From Anisakis pegreffii (Eukaryota; Nematoda; Chromadorea; Rhabditida; Anisakidae): a stretch of DNA of 64,000 bases. Numbering within the stretch: position 1 is the stretch's first letter; each line of letters begins with the position of its first letter. The position numbers were made by a program, and so were the translations under genes. Location: the NCBI GenBank assembly GCA_035041965.1, contig JAPYMA010003045.1, positions 304,707 through 368,706 on the forward strand, given 5' to 3'. Shown one piece after another: positions 1 to 14,000 of this stretch. Below the pieces are notes generated by a model. It had not been told where the DNA came from. It was given only the letters and a program-made list of their open reading frames with translations, and ran no database searches.

Positions 1-792
1 TTTAAGAAAAAGTAATGAAGATTATTGCTTCCCGGTTTTCACGTGACACTGAGTACCTGCGATCGTTCCACAAGCAATATCACAAGGAGATGCAAACTAG
101 CTACATGCTTTTGTGTTCGTTGAATGGACCCATAATTTGCGTATGTATTTGAAATATAATCGAAACACTCCCACAAACAACATATATCGAGTTGTACACA
201 TCTTCAGTTAGGTCTTCTTCCATGTAAAATGCCCTAAAAGCGTGCTGAAGGAAAAATTGGAACGCAAGTTCTTGCTAATGCGATGACATATCGATGCAAT
301 TGACTGATCTTTGACTGCTCACTACTTAACGAGTTGAAGATCTAAGCGAGCTTCGAAGGAAATTTAAGGCTGATTTCAGTTAGCGTGGATCAGAGGGCAA
401 TAGGGAAGAGAAAATTGATTAGGTAATTGAGTACTTCAATATCATATTTTTTGACCGACGAAATATTGTATCGTTACGAATGAAACCAACTGTTGAAGTA
501 AACAGATCTATTAGGTCAATGAAATTGGGCGTTAATTAATCAGATGTGTTCGTTGTCTATGGAATCGGCGTATATTTGTTGCTAATTACTGTCTTCTCAC
601 ATCTTCGTTTGCAGATGTTTGTTTAGTGAATCTTTAGTTCATGCTGGATCAGTATTTTTCGTGAAAGGTTTGATTGATTGAAAAAAGAGCATTTAATTGA
701 TCGAATTTTCGACGGAAAGTAATCATTTGCGATTCGGATCATTCAGTACTTGCAAATGTGGCTAGCTGAAGCTCTCCTGTTCACATTTTGCA

Positions 793-819
<27 letters not shown>
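793..819. repeat. AT dinucleotide microsatellite
   Basis: A perfect run of alternating A and T, 27 bp long, in the noncoding region upstream of the bHLH gene. Confidence 0.95.
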
Positions 820-824
<5 letters not shown>

Positions 825-3800
825 TTGGGTGTTTTCTTTCACGATGAGTTGTTGCTTTCAACTTTCAAATTTTTAAGTTTCTTTGGCTAGATGAAAAACA
901 ACTGAGCGATAGGGTTTCGAGAGAATGTCAAGCTCTGATCTGTTCACGGAAGTCTTTGCAACTTCTACCTGAATATGTGAGTGCTTAATTAATCTGCGCC
1001 TATTACTTGAGCCGTAACTTATGCAAGACAATTAGTCCAATTCCGACGACGCAAACCCCACGTCTGAGTCCGACTTCGGACATAGTTGCAAGATTGAGTT
1101 TATGCCTGCGATGTGCAGCAGCAACTGTTGTCAGTTCCCTTTCATCTTATTGGATGACTGTTCGATTATATGAAGAAAAATGCTACGAAAGTACATTTGC
1201 ATTTTGTGAAATGCGAATAAATCATACTGATTTCAAGTCTGTTGGATCATACGTCTTCGGTTGTTCTCGCTCCGTTCGATTCGTTCCGAATCACATGAAA
1301 GGATTCAGTTTTGAAGCGAATTCATTTTTGATTCCCATGCCATCCTCGTATTGCCATACTATCTTCGTAATGATCCGATTATATAAAATTTTGATGGAAT
1401 CATTGAAGTACGATTATCCATTCTCGGGTCTGGTTTCAGCCAACATTATAGTAACATGTTTAGAACATATTTTTCCTTCTCCAAGTGTTTTCAAACGTTT
1501 CAAAGCTGTTCGTGCATTCACTATATCGTGTTAATAATGCTTATTATTCGTGCTAAAACGCTGTGCCATCGCCAGTCAGACTGCTGCAGAATGTTATTAT
1601 TTTGTGCTAATTTTTGTTCATTAGTTGTTGATTGCGGTAAATGCGAATGGTTAACACGGTGTCCATATTGCTATTCACGGATATGAAATTTAATAGTTTA
1701 ATAGGTTTCATGCTGGATACTTTTGGTGTTCTGGTGAGTGTGATTTGAAATCAGATCACCTTATCCATGAATAACATCTTTTTTTTTGGTTAGAGTATTT
1801 CCTTGAGCTGTTCAATCTCTGAATGGTCCGCATTCGGTCATATACACTGACAAATGTCTGCCAGTAATGATATATGTTAATCAAATGGTCGGTGAATTTA
1901 TTTATTTTTCCGAATTCATGTTGCCTTCAACACTAGCATCGCTTATTGTCAGTGTGCATTCATATAATTTTCTCTTCACAACAAAAATAACCGAACGTTC
2001 TCGCACAAGCAAAAAATCCCTCAGGATGTGGTGTTCTAAGTGCTCTTCATGTTTATTATAGGTGTTGTTCAGAATGAAGTTGTAAGAAGTGTCAAAGAAT
2101 GCTGCATGCCGCAATGCAATAATCTGCGGTTGAGCAGTTCGTTGCATAGAACGGTGATTATGAAACCGGTTCATTGAACGACTGCTTGCATCAGTTGTTT
2201 GAAATGTCTGATATATGTATGCATAGGCACATCGATCATCTTCACTTCAGTGTAATCATTAAACTCATATCCATCATTATGCTCAATCAAACATTCGTTT
2301 TGATTGTGATTAAATTCAGGTGCTATCCTATCATATTCTAAAATATAAGAGGCTGCGAAACTAGATCCACACTAACAATTATACCCTAGCATTGCAATGA
2401 TAGTACATGAAGAATTGAGCTAATGTTTGAATTCAATCACTCATTGTTTTTGAAAAGTTTTTTGTATTTTAAATAATATTATTTTTGTAACACTCACAAA
2501 AATAGATTGACTCTTATATACATGTCGTTTTGTCTATGATCTTTGCGGTCTTTTCCTAGTATTACATATCAGAAATCCCATCCCACTGTGCAGCATCTCA
2601 CATTCAGTCGTTGTTGAATACAATCAACTGCAAGAGACAATTAAATGATCATTCAAATCATCTGTTCAACAACAACGATTCTGTACTTGTTTTATAGAAT
2701 CTCTCACTTATTTCTGATGTAATCTTAAGCGTTAATGTTCATTGCGTTCTCATTACCATCTGCATTACTATCATTATTTGTGTTGCGTTTTCTTTACGAT
2801 TGCACACTTTTCAAGTTACCCACCTTATCTTTAAATGATCGCACTGTTCATATCATATTGTATTATTATGAATGGTCTTTTGGTCGTATACTTGTTCATT
2901 GATAATTCCTTGAAATATAGTACACCATTTATTTTTGGTCTGTAATTGTTGCGTGCGTACTTGATAAAATTAAGAGAATGGTTCAGCTGATTTATTGGAG
3001 TTAATTTCGTATGTCGCACTGTTCATATCATATAATTGTCATAGCGTTGTTGTTTTGGAAGTGTTTAGTTGAAACGACTACGCTTACAACACATGTTCTT
3101 ACGTTGTTTTTTTTTTAATGAATGTGGATTGAATTTCGTTGAAAATTAGGAACGTTATTTGTGGTATAGAGTAAGTGACTTTCCTTTACTTTCCAGAACC
3201 AAATCCACTTAGTGTCTTTAAGGAGTAAAGTTTTTATTGTATCTGGAATGTTTCATTCCGATAGTTCACTGCAGTAATATTTCGAGTTGGTTTTTTATCC
3301 GAGAAAATGCTTTGCATCAGAGTGAATGTTGTGAGATTGCTGTACAAATGAATGCAAGCAATTCCGAGCGAACGCTCGTTTGCTTGTGTATGGATGAACT
3401 TGAAATGAAAATGTTTGCATAGTTCAGTATTCCTTTGCGATTTTCCGCTTCAGTCGTTTCATCTTCAGTTTGTCATCATTTTTTCAACGAATTTTACGCG
3501 CACTGATTATGCTAGATAGAGAATTTGTACGCTACTGTCTAAGTGCCATATAATTCAGTTGTTTTCATTCAGTGGAAATTGTTTGTAGATCGTAACCCGT
3601 GGAATTCAGCAGTGCAGACTTAAGTGCATAATAAGATGAGTCATATTCACTGGTGAGAAATAAAATGCGATGATAGTAATTATAAATGGCAGTTAATCGT
3701 TGAAGAAAAGATGTTATGATAACTCAATTTGTTAGTTATAAGTGTATTCATCTTGTCATGCTCATTTACGTTTATACTTTCAACCAGCAACAATTTTTTT

Positions 3801-4783
3801 TTCTTCACCATTCGCTTTACCCTTTCGATTTCCTGTTTTCCGCACTTTCAATGTACTTTTTCTCTTCCGCATCCCTTGAACCGATACTGTTTTGCGTTTT
3901 TTTTTTTCAAATTCCTTTTTCGTATTTTTCCGACGTCAGTGCAGCTTTCGAATTCTGACGATATGAACATCACACAACGCAACAGAGACATCAAACGTAA
4001 AGTTGATTTTATAGCGCGAAAAACAGCTGGTGGCTGAGTGCCGTTCGCAATGAAGTATGCTTTTTCAGTCGTAAATGAACCATGCATATATTTGACCACA
4101 GAATCAGTTTATTTTGTTTCTCACAATCAGCATTATTTTTACTTTTGTATTTCAGTTTTCGTTTTTTGTCATTACATTTTATCGTCTGTCGCATTTGTTG
4201 CGATAGAATATGAATACCCTACCATGATAACTTTTACATGGAGCGTTGGGAAATTCAGGGAATTCGTTGAGATAAGAAACGGAATTGCGTGTTGAATGTG
4301 TTGAATCTGTGTGTAATGATCTTTGAGTGGATTTCTCATCTAATTCAAGTCCTGATTCATTGTAGCAGATCGTTTGTTCATTTAGCACCGTATGAACTCA
4401 TCTGTTCACCAATTGTGCCAATGAGCAAAATTTTTCGGTGAAGTACTAAGCGATCTCACGCTCATTTTCAAAATGAAATTGAATTGCCACGTATGATCAC
4501 GAATGACTTCTTGAGTGATATTTGCTTTCATTAATTCAGTGATATTTGTTCACATAAATAGTCGCATCATATAAATTGTTTTTGTGATTTTGATTAGATC
4601 GCGTGACTTGTCAGTGGGATTATTTTATTTTCATCATATTAGAAGTATCTTCTCAAGATATTTTTAGTGTGGAACGTTATTCATCACTGTGCATAAATCA
4701 TCGAAATATTCACTACTGGGTTGTCGTTCAGCGCTAATATGGAAAATATGTTCCTAAACGTATTTATAGTATATACTCAAGAA

Positions 4784-4800
4784 GGGAGGGGAGGGCGGGG
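4784..4800 (+). promoter_or_regulatory. G-quadruplex motif upstream of the bHLH gene
   Basis: Four runs of three or more G separated by single-base loops (GGGAGGGGAGGGCGGGG) sit in otherwise AT-rich DNA, about 340 bp upstream of the start codon at 5139. Four G3+ tracts with 1-nt loops are the most stable class of intramolecular G4 motif. A TATA-like stretch (TATTTATAGTATATA) lies just upstream, near 4761-4775. A promoter role is inferred from position only. Confidence 0.6.
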
Positions 4801-5138
4801 AAGAGATATCATGGATTCTATTGCACGAATTTTCCTTTGTTCATTTTTTCATATCTCCGTCTATATTTATTCATTCGACCGATTAGCTCTCTTTGATGTA
4901 ACATTTTATGCTGAATATAAGTAATTAGATTTTATGAATAGAATTCGTATTCGATAATTTGAATAAATGATAGTTGATGATTGGTTGCTACGTTCCGATT
5001 GAATTGTTGCGTTTCAGTTTATCTGAGAGTTGAAATAAAATTTTGTAGAAGATTATAGTTGGGCAATTGAGAGAGAGTGAAGTTGGCGGATTGTGACAAT
5101 TCAAACTGGTGGATTGTTAAGGAAGTGGAAAGACGCCG

Positions 5139-8100
5139 ATGATGGTTCGTTCAGAAAGTGCGGATGAAGAGTTTATGTCGAGTAGTGGGAAGGTGAGTGG
5201 GAATGAAGAGGACGATGAATATGTCCAGTGGACACATCCCTCCAGAAGGTTGGTTCAGTCTCTCCATTCTTCATTCCATTTCTTGACGTTTTTCATTGAT
5301 TGGCTCGCGATCTTTATTACGCATTCAGTTTAGTGATGGTTATCAGCTGCACAACATAAACTGTTAATGAACAAACCAATGATCCAGTTTCATGCAGTAA
5401 ATAGAGAAAAATTCTATTCGAAATTCAGAATATACTGGAATTTGTGTCGATATAACCTGTATGTTGTCTGCTTTCTTGTTCCTTCTGGAATCTTCGTCTG
5501 CATGGTCTTCTTTTTTTATGGTCATCGTGATTTTGGTTATTCGTAAATGAATGAATGAACGTGTAGGATGGATTATGCATCTGGTTTTTCGCAATCGGCT
5601 GATATGAAAGTGTACAACTGTTTCAACTGGATGATAGTATCATATGATCGTTTCTTTGCGATTCATATTCGCACTGGTTGTCGAAGTGGTGAATTGTTTC
5701 CGAGGGAATGTTTCTGCATCTCTGTAATCACCTTTATTTACTTCAGAAATGTCCCATCTCTTCACATTCATCCATCCTTCTTGATGATTGCGCAGTTACG
5801 TATGGTTATGAACGAGTATTGTTATACTTTGAGTATGCTGTGTTCTTTCAAACGACTAGATAGATATTCTCTGAAGAGAGCCAGCCTAACAATGAATTAT
5901 AGCCAGCTGCTTGGCGCGTTGCCACCGTTCGCTGGGCGATCGCCAAAGCACGAAAAAGTACAATTGAACTAACTAAGTCGTATAGCTGTTACGACGATAG
6001 CTGCTTTTGATAACGCTGCTTATTGCTAGGGGTTGTCGTATTAGTTGCTCGTTGTCTAATACGATGAAAAACGAGGGAAAGTGCTAAGTGATGTTATAGC
6101 CAGCTGTTTCGATGAATACATTGCTTCTCTGCTCGTCTCAGGTTATCTCAACATGTGTGTTTCTCAGATGAACTGGTTCGCTCTCTCCTATTGCCTGTTT
6201 TCTACTCATTGCTTTCCTTTTTCTGCTGCATGTTTCTTTCGATTGCATTTCGTTTCTCTAAACGGCTGTAAGTGCACAAAATTTATCGTTAAAACTTGCG
6301 AAGCGGTAGTAATGTGTCTGTGTTCGTGAGTATTCGTTTCGTTCACGTCTTTTCCTCTCTCGAATCCAAATATTGCATCGATCAGTATGTATTTCTAACT
6401 GCAGCATCATTGAAGTGTACAATCACATTTCACTGGTGGTAGTAATAGTAATAGTGGTAGTAATGTTGTATAGTGTTTGATTTTATTTGCACAACTGACT
6501 GACTGATCGTTGTTTTACGTATTACATTTCTGATTTGTTCGTTACTCTTCCCAGCAGCCAGTCGTCATTGGTGTTGCATATTCGTTGGCATCCATCATGT
6601 GCGAAAACGAAACGAATAATTTCTTCCATTTTGATTTTTTGCAAAGGGACGTGCAAGCCAACTAACGAACAGGGTAAGTCAGGCAGAACGAACAACTTAT
6701 GAACGAAGAGCGCAGAACAATTCAATTGACACACAAACATACATATACACATATATCTGCTGCAGTTGAGTTTAAAACATTTGCACGCAATCTTCTTTTT
6801 TATCTAAAGAATCCACGTTAAATACGAAAATTTCAGAACACAAGATATAATAGTGAAATATAACAACATCAACACGAACATTCTACAGTATATTATTGTC
6901 GAATGAGATTGTATTACTGCTACTGAAGTATCGATCAGTTTTTGATGTCATGCGATATGATAAGTATTGGAAGAAGTCGTAGACACGAGGCATCATTTTG
7001 CATTACCTAGCATTTGCAGTTTCCTTAAAAAATTCGTTCTCAATTAGTCACTTTAAAAACGCCCAAGAAGACGTAGAATAACTGTCGGATATGTTTTTTT
7101 TTTGTAATTTACGTTTGCTTTAAATTATCGATAATTTTCATGTTGAAAGTTGCAGCGTTTACTGATTTTGACAACTGACTGCTTTGCATTGATTTTTCGG
7201 ATGGATATATAGCAGTGGATTGTGGATTTTTTTTTGTGATCAAATACAGATGATAGATGATATAATACAAATCAAATATAGACGAAAGATATAGATGAGC
7301 AAATATAACCATGCATCAAATTTAGCCAGGATACTTGCCTGGGAGCGCAAGGTGGTCTGGTCCAGAAAAATAGCAGCATATGAAGGCAATTTTTTTGCTT
7401 TTTTCTTTCTTCCTTTCGTCCTGTCTCATCCTCATTATTTTCCCCACTGTCCTCTCCCTTCCCTCATTTCCATTCTCTTTCTCCCTTCTTTTTCCCGTTT
7501 CATCCAAAGTCTAGGGGAGGGGGACTGCTGCCTAGGTACGTCATTGAAATTGATTCAGAAAATGGTTGAAAATGGTATGTGTTTGTTTGCTTATGAATTC
7601 GGAGAGGCTGCTTCTGGGATATTCAATCTACTCAGTTTTTATCATTAATTGTCTTTAACTGCATACAATATAAATCATTGTGCGAAAAGACAACTTGCAA
7701 GCAGCGCCAATTTCATCAGTCAGTGTTCGAGCATTCAGATGGGATGACTTCTCTGTACGAAATGCTAAAACTTTTTTGCTCTTTAAGTGAAGTTGGTGAA
7801 AAACATGAAAATGGTTCAAGCAGCTGCTGATCAGCTGAATTTTATTTTAACTGAGCATAGGAATGAATGGGTGAATGGATAGAATGCGTCGTAGTACTGA
7901 TATGAAACGGAAGTGATCTGAATGATGTTTTTGGTGATAGTGATGAAATTTATATGAGGCATGATGTATTCAACGTTTGTTGTGGTAATGCAATAGCATT
8001 TCGAGTGATGTCTCCTGTGCTAAATAGAATTTGCGCATGTGTACAATTCAGTTGACAAGTGCAATTATTGTGCATTTGTTCAATCTGCAAAATTATGCCT

Positions 8101-11100
8101 TTGGCATTCGTTGAAATCAAGCTCTTTGAAGTTTTGAAATGTTTCTTAAATTCGGGGTTGTTTTAATTTGATTTGCTTTTTGTTGAGTTATATGATGAAT
8201 AACCAACCATTCATAGTATTAAATTGATTCAGTCTCAAATTTCAATGTAAAAGAAAATCCAATTTCAATGTAAAAGAATTGTTAAATTTTTCACGTTAAA
8301 AAATTGGGTTGGTCCATTCAAATGACATTCAAGTATGCTCATAAAATTTCCATTAAGAAAGCAATAGCGAAAGGATCTGATCATCGTTTGTCAAGTTTTA
8401 TTCACTGAAGCACTTTCCAGTTCCAGTAATCATCCCGTGTTTGTCTTTTACGACATTCGTTTTCTCGCCTCCTCGAACCAGTAGTGCCTGGCACGAATTA
8501 ATTTTGCCAAGTTTTTTTTCAAATAGGACTGGTGCTCGAGAAAGTCGGTATCTTCATCACAGACATTGAATATTCTGTTTGATTTAATAGTATAAGGAAT
8601 GAGGGATTTTGGAGAGAAATTTAAATTTGACGTGATTTGCTTCATTAAAACAGTTTACGAAACAATTCATGAGGAGTAATTCGCAGTAGTTCCGCATGAT
8701 AATTACGTCATTAAATTGACAAATGGAAAATAGTATTTTGAGTTTATGAAAGAATTAGTAAAAGAATGAAACGATGATTCGTTTGTTCGGTAAAAGGTGT
8801 TGACGTGTCGGTTAGGCTATATTGAGCATGAATTTGTAATATAGGATATGATTTTGAAGTGCGAAAAGAATGTCAGTCGATCAGAGCAGATGCCCTTGAA
8901 TAGATTTGAAGGACGAAAACGAGCAAGCAATTGACGCGGATTTATGGAGGTGGATGCCATTTCGGTGATAATGAAAATACCTAATATTGACGATGATGAT
9001 CAGATATGTGATGTGATTGATGTATCATCCAACGTCCAGCGTTCATTCGTTCATCTCTTTTGTATTAATGATCACCAAATACTCCACTATACCTTTATGC
9101 AAGGCGCACAATATTTTTGCGAGGGAATGCATGGACGTTTGCTCAGCTGTGCAGTCTGGAATAGTGTTTTACATGAGGTCTGTTCTTTTGAATCCCGTCC
9201 CTGATCGTAGGGTTCGTGTTTTACATAATCCTATAGTTTCGGGATTTAAGAAATCACGATATTTCATATAGTTTTGTTAATGTACTCATTTTGAAATACA
9301 CACCAATCATTCATATTAAGTGTAATGTCATTTACCATTCAAACAACAAACATCATAAGTATTATATCACTAAATCTCAGCACCACCTCAGTTTTCATTT
9401 TTCAGAGAATTGCGAACAAAAATTTTGTAACGTCACCAGTGTTTCATCGTTTTTCTATATCCGTATTGCTTTTTCTTCCGTTTACGATCGGACTGGAAAC
9501 GATCTTTATATTGTAAAGTGGTTATGATTTTGCAAACAGTCTAATCTGAAACAGCTTGCTCACAGCATCCTCCCATGCTTCGTACACCTTATACTCATAT
9601 CACTGCCTCAGTCAGATCTGTTCGTACCAGGTGTTTTGCTCCTGATATTAGTGGAGCATCGATCTTTACTTCCACTGATCACATTGTAATCACTTTATTT
9701 AGACTTTAACAAAGTCTCGACTTGGGTTTAGGTTTGAACTTGGGTTAGGCAAATGTCTATTGGAAATCGGTGGGTAAGGTAAAATAACTGAGGTGTGATT
9801 GATAATAGTGCCGATAACACAGCATCGTTCCTATCAAAACGTATATGTAGAATTCACCTACCGATTCGGTTATTCAGCATCGTGATATTATATTCATTAT
9901 GACATAGACGGTAGTGATCGATTACAGATCGAGAGGGCAGCAGAAAGATCAAGGAAGGAAAGTGAAGTAGGTTGGTAGAAGACAGATTGATTTACTCGAA
10001 ACTTAGGGCACGTTTTCTGGATTGAAGGTGGATGAATTTGACGAAGATTTGAGGTATGCATGAGAAATGGGTTTTGCTGATTGTTTATACGAGTGACTTG
10101 CAGAGATTGCGGAATGAACATTAATATCGAAAATGATGCAGCCATCTGCATATTTTCTTCCTCTTTTTGACTTGGTTGAACAATTGTTTGCATTTATTGT
10201 TGTTTCGATCGAAATGTTGTGTGGAGAGGAATTGAACGTGTGACGGTTACTACGATGAATCAAGCAGATACGAACATGAACATAAGCGTTTGTGTACTAT
10301 TTGTTGGTACTTTCGTTTTGCTCTACGTTATCTCGTTTATGCGAAAGGGTCTTTTAACTTGCAATTTTGTCTCATTTTAAATGCTTGTAAATACGAGTTT
10401 ATTACTCGTTCGTCAATCCGAATGCAAATATTTTCAACATTGTTGCTCGAATCTAACTGCAACTGAGAACAAGGGAATTACGTCTGATATCAGATTGTGA
10501 GATATCTGTAGCATTTGAGAACAGTTGCACAATTTAATGCTGATTGAAATCAGTTGAATTCAGATTGTAAATTTCGGTTTGTAATCCTGCCGTACGACAG
10601 ATCTCATGGATTGAACATTATCAAATGGAAAAAAAGAAAACCCTTGCACATCATACACATTCCTCTAAAAACCTTTACCGTCATCAAATCATTTACTCAT
10701 CGAACAACAGTGGACACTTTTATCTCCTCAACGCTTTTTTAAATCCTTTGAATTTAATGCCTCGACTATCATCTATTATGAATGAAATCCGTTAAGTTGA
10801 TCAACATTCATTCCAACTGCTAAACCAATTGTTCATTTTACTTTTTTTCGTTTCGACTATCACCTAGCGAAACAACTGCCTTTTTCTCCATCATCAGTTT
10901 ACTACCGCGAATTTTCTCTCACGTTCTATGGTTCATGATCATGATGGAACGAGGATCTGTCATTTTTTTCAGTTTATGTAAACATACTTTAAGCATTTTC
11001 ATTTGCTAGTTGCCTTCCTCGAATTTCATCGTAATTTTTTTTGCATCATCATTAGATCATCACTTTTTTCCACCTGCCTTCCGTTATTCTCTTGTTTCTT

Positions 11101-13908
11101 GCTGACTCTTTTTTCATTCGAGGAACGCTCATGATGACCATCTGGAAATCCTTAAACACTTCATTCATCCTTGATTTTATTGTCTGCAATCACTCTCTTA
11201 CAATTTTTGAGTTGTCTGTTCTCGTTCCATGTGCATCAGTTAGTTCCCTTTCTATCCTATTCACTTCTTCTCCTTTCCCTCTTCGTAGAAATGAATAATC
11301 AACTATGATCTTCCAACGCAGCTTGCCTTATTCTCGTTCTTTAATGCCACTACAAAGCATCTATCTCCTTTCCTAACCACCAGTCTTCTCATATTTTTAT
11401 CGCAGTAGTAACAACCAAAATAGAAACGAATCGACCAGAAGCGTCGTTCTAAGCTGTCATTCGCTGCAAAGTGCATCATCGTTCTATTCATCGATTTGCT
11501 GTCGTAACTCGTATCGTCGTCGTAATATTCCTACTACGTTTCATTCCCGATGCTTATTCAATTCAATAAAGCCACAGAGCAGTCATCGTCGCTAAAAGGG
11601 ATCGTTTTTCTGCAATTTTGTCATCGCTTCGTTTATCATCATATATCGACTGCAATTTAAAACGTCAAAAATACGTCGTCTAAATGAACGACTGCTACTC
11701 TTCAAACAAGCACCGGTGCTGGCTCTTGCTTGCAGATTTGTATTGTCGCATGGCGCCAGTTAGGTTATCGGGTTATTATAATGAGTATTTTGTATTCAAA
11801 CATGCACATACACTGAAACGTTCATATCTTGTGAATATACGCATACACACGTACACTAGATTTTTTGATGATAAAGACGAATGGCGTTTAAAGAATATAT
11901 TTTATCAGTGATTATTAGTAGCAATGATAACAGCTGATCAAATGGTTCATCAACTGAAACTTTAAGCACGTCTTTCTTCTAATAAAAACACTTCTTATCC
12001 CATGATTTAACGTTATATCAGCATACTATCATTCACAAGCAATGTTTTACTAGTGCAATCTCAAAAACCTGATTGACTATGAGAACAATGCAGTTGCACA
12101 ACCGGAAAAAAATCGAGGGACCAGTTGTTGCAGTCAAAAATGAGAATGACAACTGCGAAAGTAGTTGAAGTATGGGAATGGTAAAGGTTCCATCTGATGA
12201 GATCCATCCATCCAACTGAACCGTATACGTTCAAAATTATCAGCGCTTGTGCACATTTACGACTGTATGCATTTACTGAATAATCTCATCAAATTTCGAG
12301 ATTTTTATCAGAGGGAATAATAGTGAGAAGGGGAAAGAGGTAACGCAAGTTATGAATTAATACCGTAATCATTAATCGAGGCAGTATCGTCATAAAGTAT
12401 GAAGACCGTTGAGCATCGTCATAAAATAGTGACAACAAAAAAGGAAAAGAATAATTTAGTTTACCGCAACAATTGTAACCAAGTGAAAAATTGGCTTGTT
12501 TGTATTCCGGCACAATCCATTTTTACATTTCCGAACGTCGGTCTGTACCAAAAAACATAAAGTTATCAAAAACGATGTTCAATCGGCGGATTTTCAATCG
12601 AAATTCGATTGGTTTCCGTCATTGTTTGTAGGTGAATTGGTTTCTAATTGTAAGTGAAATTGCTTATGAAATACCTTTGGAATGATCGTTACGTTATATG
12701 AGCGAGACAGTGAATTGACTTGAACTGGAAAATTTTGCGAAGTTGATTGGACTGAAATTGTGTTTATAGAGCGTCATCATCGTGTCGTGGTGGTGAGGAT
12801 GATACATCTCCGCCGAATGGAGTAATATCGTGTTCGTTGACAGGCAGCGAGGAATTGTCAGATCGCCGGATTCGACGTCAAATAGCGAACTGTAATGAAC
12901 GACGTCGTATGCAAAGCATCAATGCTGGATTCCAAAGCTTGCGTTCATTACTGCCGAAGCGAGATGGTGAGAAGATGAGCAAGGTAATGATTAAAATTGT
13001 ACTATTTTAGCTTCAGTCATCGTCAACGTTGATGATTTGTGTGGTATAGTATAACGTGTTATGATGGGCTAATTGGTTGAGTATTATCAGGCTATGAGAA
13101 GTGTAAATTTCATGTACGCATTCGTTTCTTTTACTGAGAATAAGAGTTTTGTAATGTGCACACAAACATCATCTCTGCTATGATATCACTTCGTTGTCGC
13201 ACTTCTTGAATCCGTTGCTGGGAAAAAATGAATTTTTGAATTGATCGAAAAAAAATTATATTGACGAATGATAGGACTGTTTTATCAGCAGTTGGGTTAT
13301 GATGTTTTCTTCGTAATAATACGTTTAGAAAGACAGAATGAATGTAGCTATTCAGTCACAAGAAAAAGCATTCACAAGGAAATAATAGAAATCATTTTCT
13401 CGAAACATTCTTCGTCACATATCTGTCTACACCGGTTTTGAAGCGTCATCGGCAAAAAAAGCGAGCGATAGATGTAGCAGCAGCAACCTGTTGCAGTGAA
13501 GAATCATTTAATCAGTCATTTTTCCGCAGCAATATTGTTTTCTCAGTTACACAAGCAACAAGTTCACAAACGTTCATGTGCTCTTTTTGTGTGTTCATGC
13601 TAACAATAAACAAGTTTAAAATGGGAAGGGATTTCAACTGAGAAATGCCGTTTTTGAGAGGCGGATTTTCGGACAAGAAAGGTGTGCATTATGGGATTAC
13701 AATGTTTTTTTAAAATCACAGTTGGAAAAACAAATTTTTGAAAAAAAAGAAATTTTTTTAACGTTCCTTTCGCTCATGACGTTGATGTAATATTATTATC
13801 AGCTCAGCATTTCATGTCTCCCCCCGCTTCTATACTGTTCAGTTCAAAGCATTTTGAAGTTTGCGATGTTCCTCGAGAGAATCTATATGGTAATAAGTGT
13901 GCTGACTG

Positions 13909-14000
<92 letters not shown>

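Larger units (their letters stand above)
1..5138. other. 5' flank of the hlh-11-like gene, no gene recognised
   Basis: This AT-rich stretch has many short open frames, none resembling a known family and none with a convincing exon structure. The longest (175 codons, 1007-1534, +) starts at a non-ATG codon and has no recognisable domain. It contains a 27-bp AT microsatellite near 793-819 and a G-quadruplex motif at 4784-4800. A possible splice acceptor (GTTTCAG ending at 5017) could be where the transcript of the downstream bHLH gene begins after trans-splicing or a 5' UTR intron; this is inference only. Confidence 0.5.

Noticed and set aside
1007..1534. 175-codon open frame upstream of the bHLH gene
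   Set aside because: Starts at a non-ATG codon, has no recognisable domain or splice context, and is within the range expected by chance over a long window.
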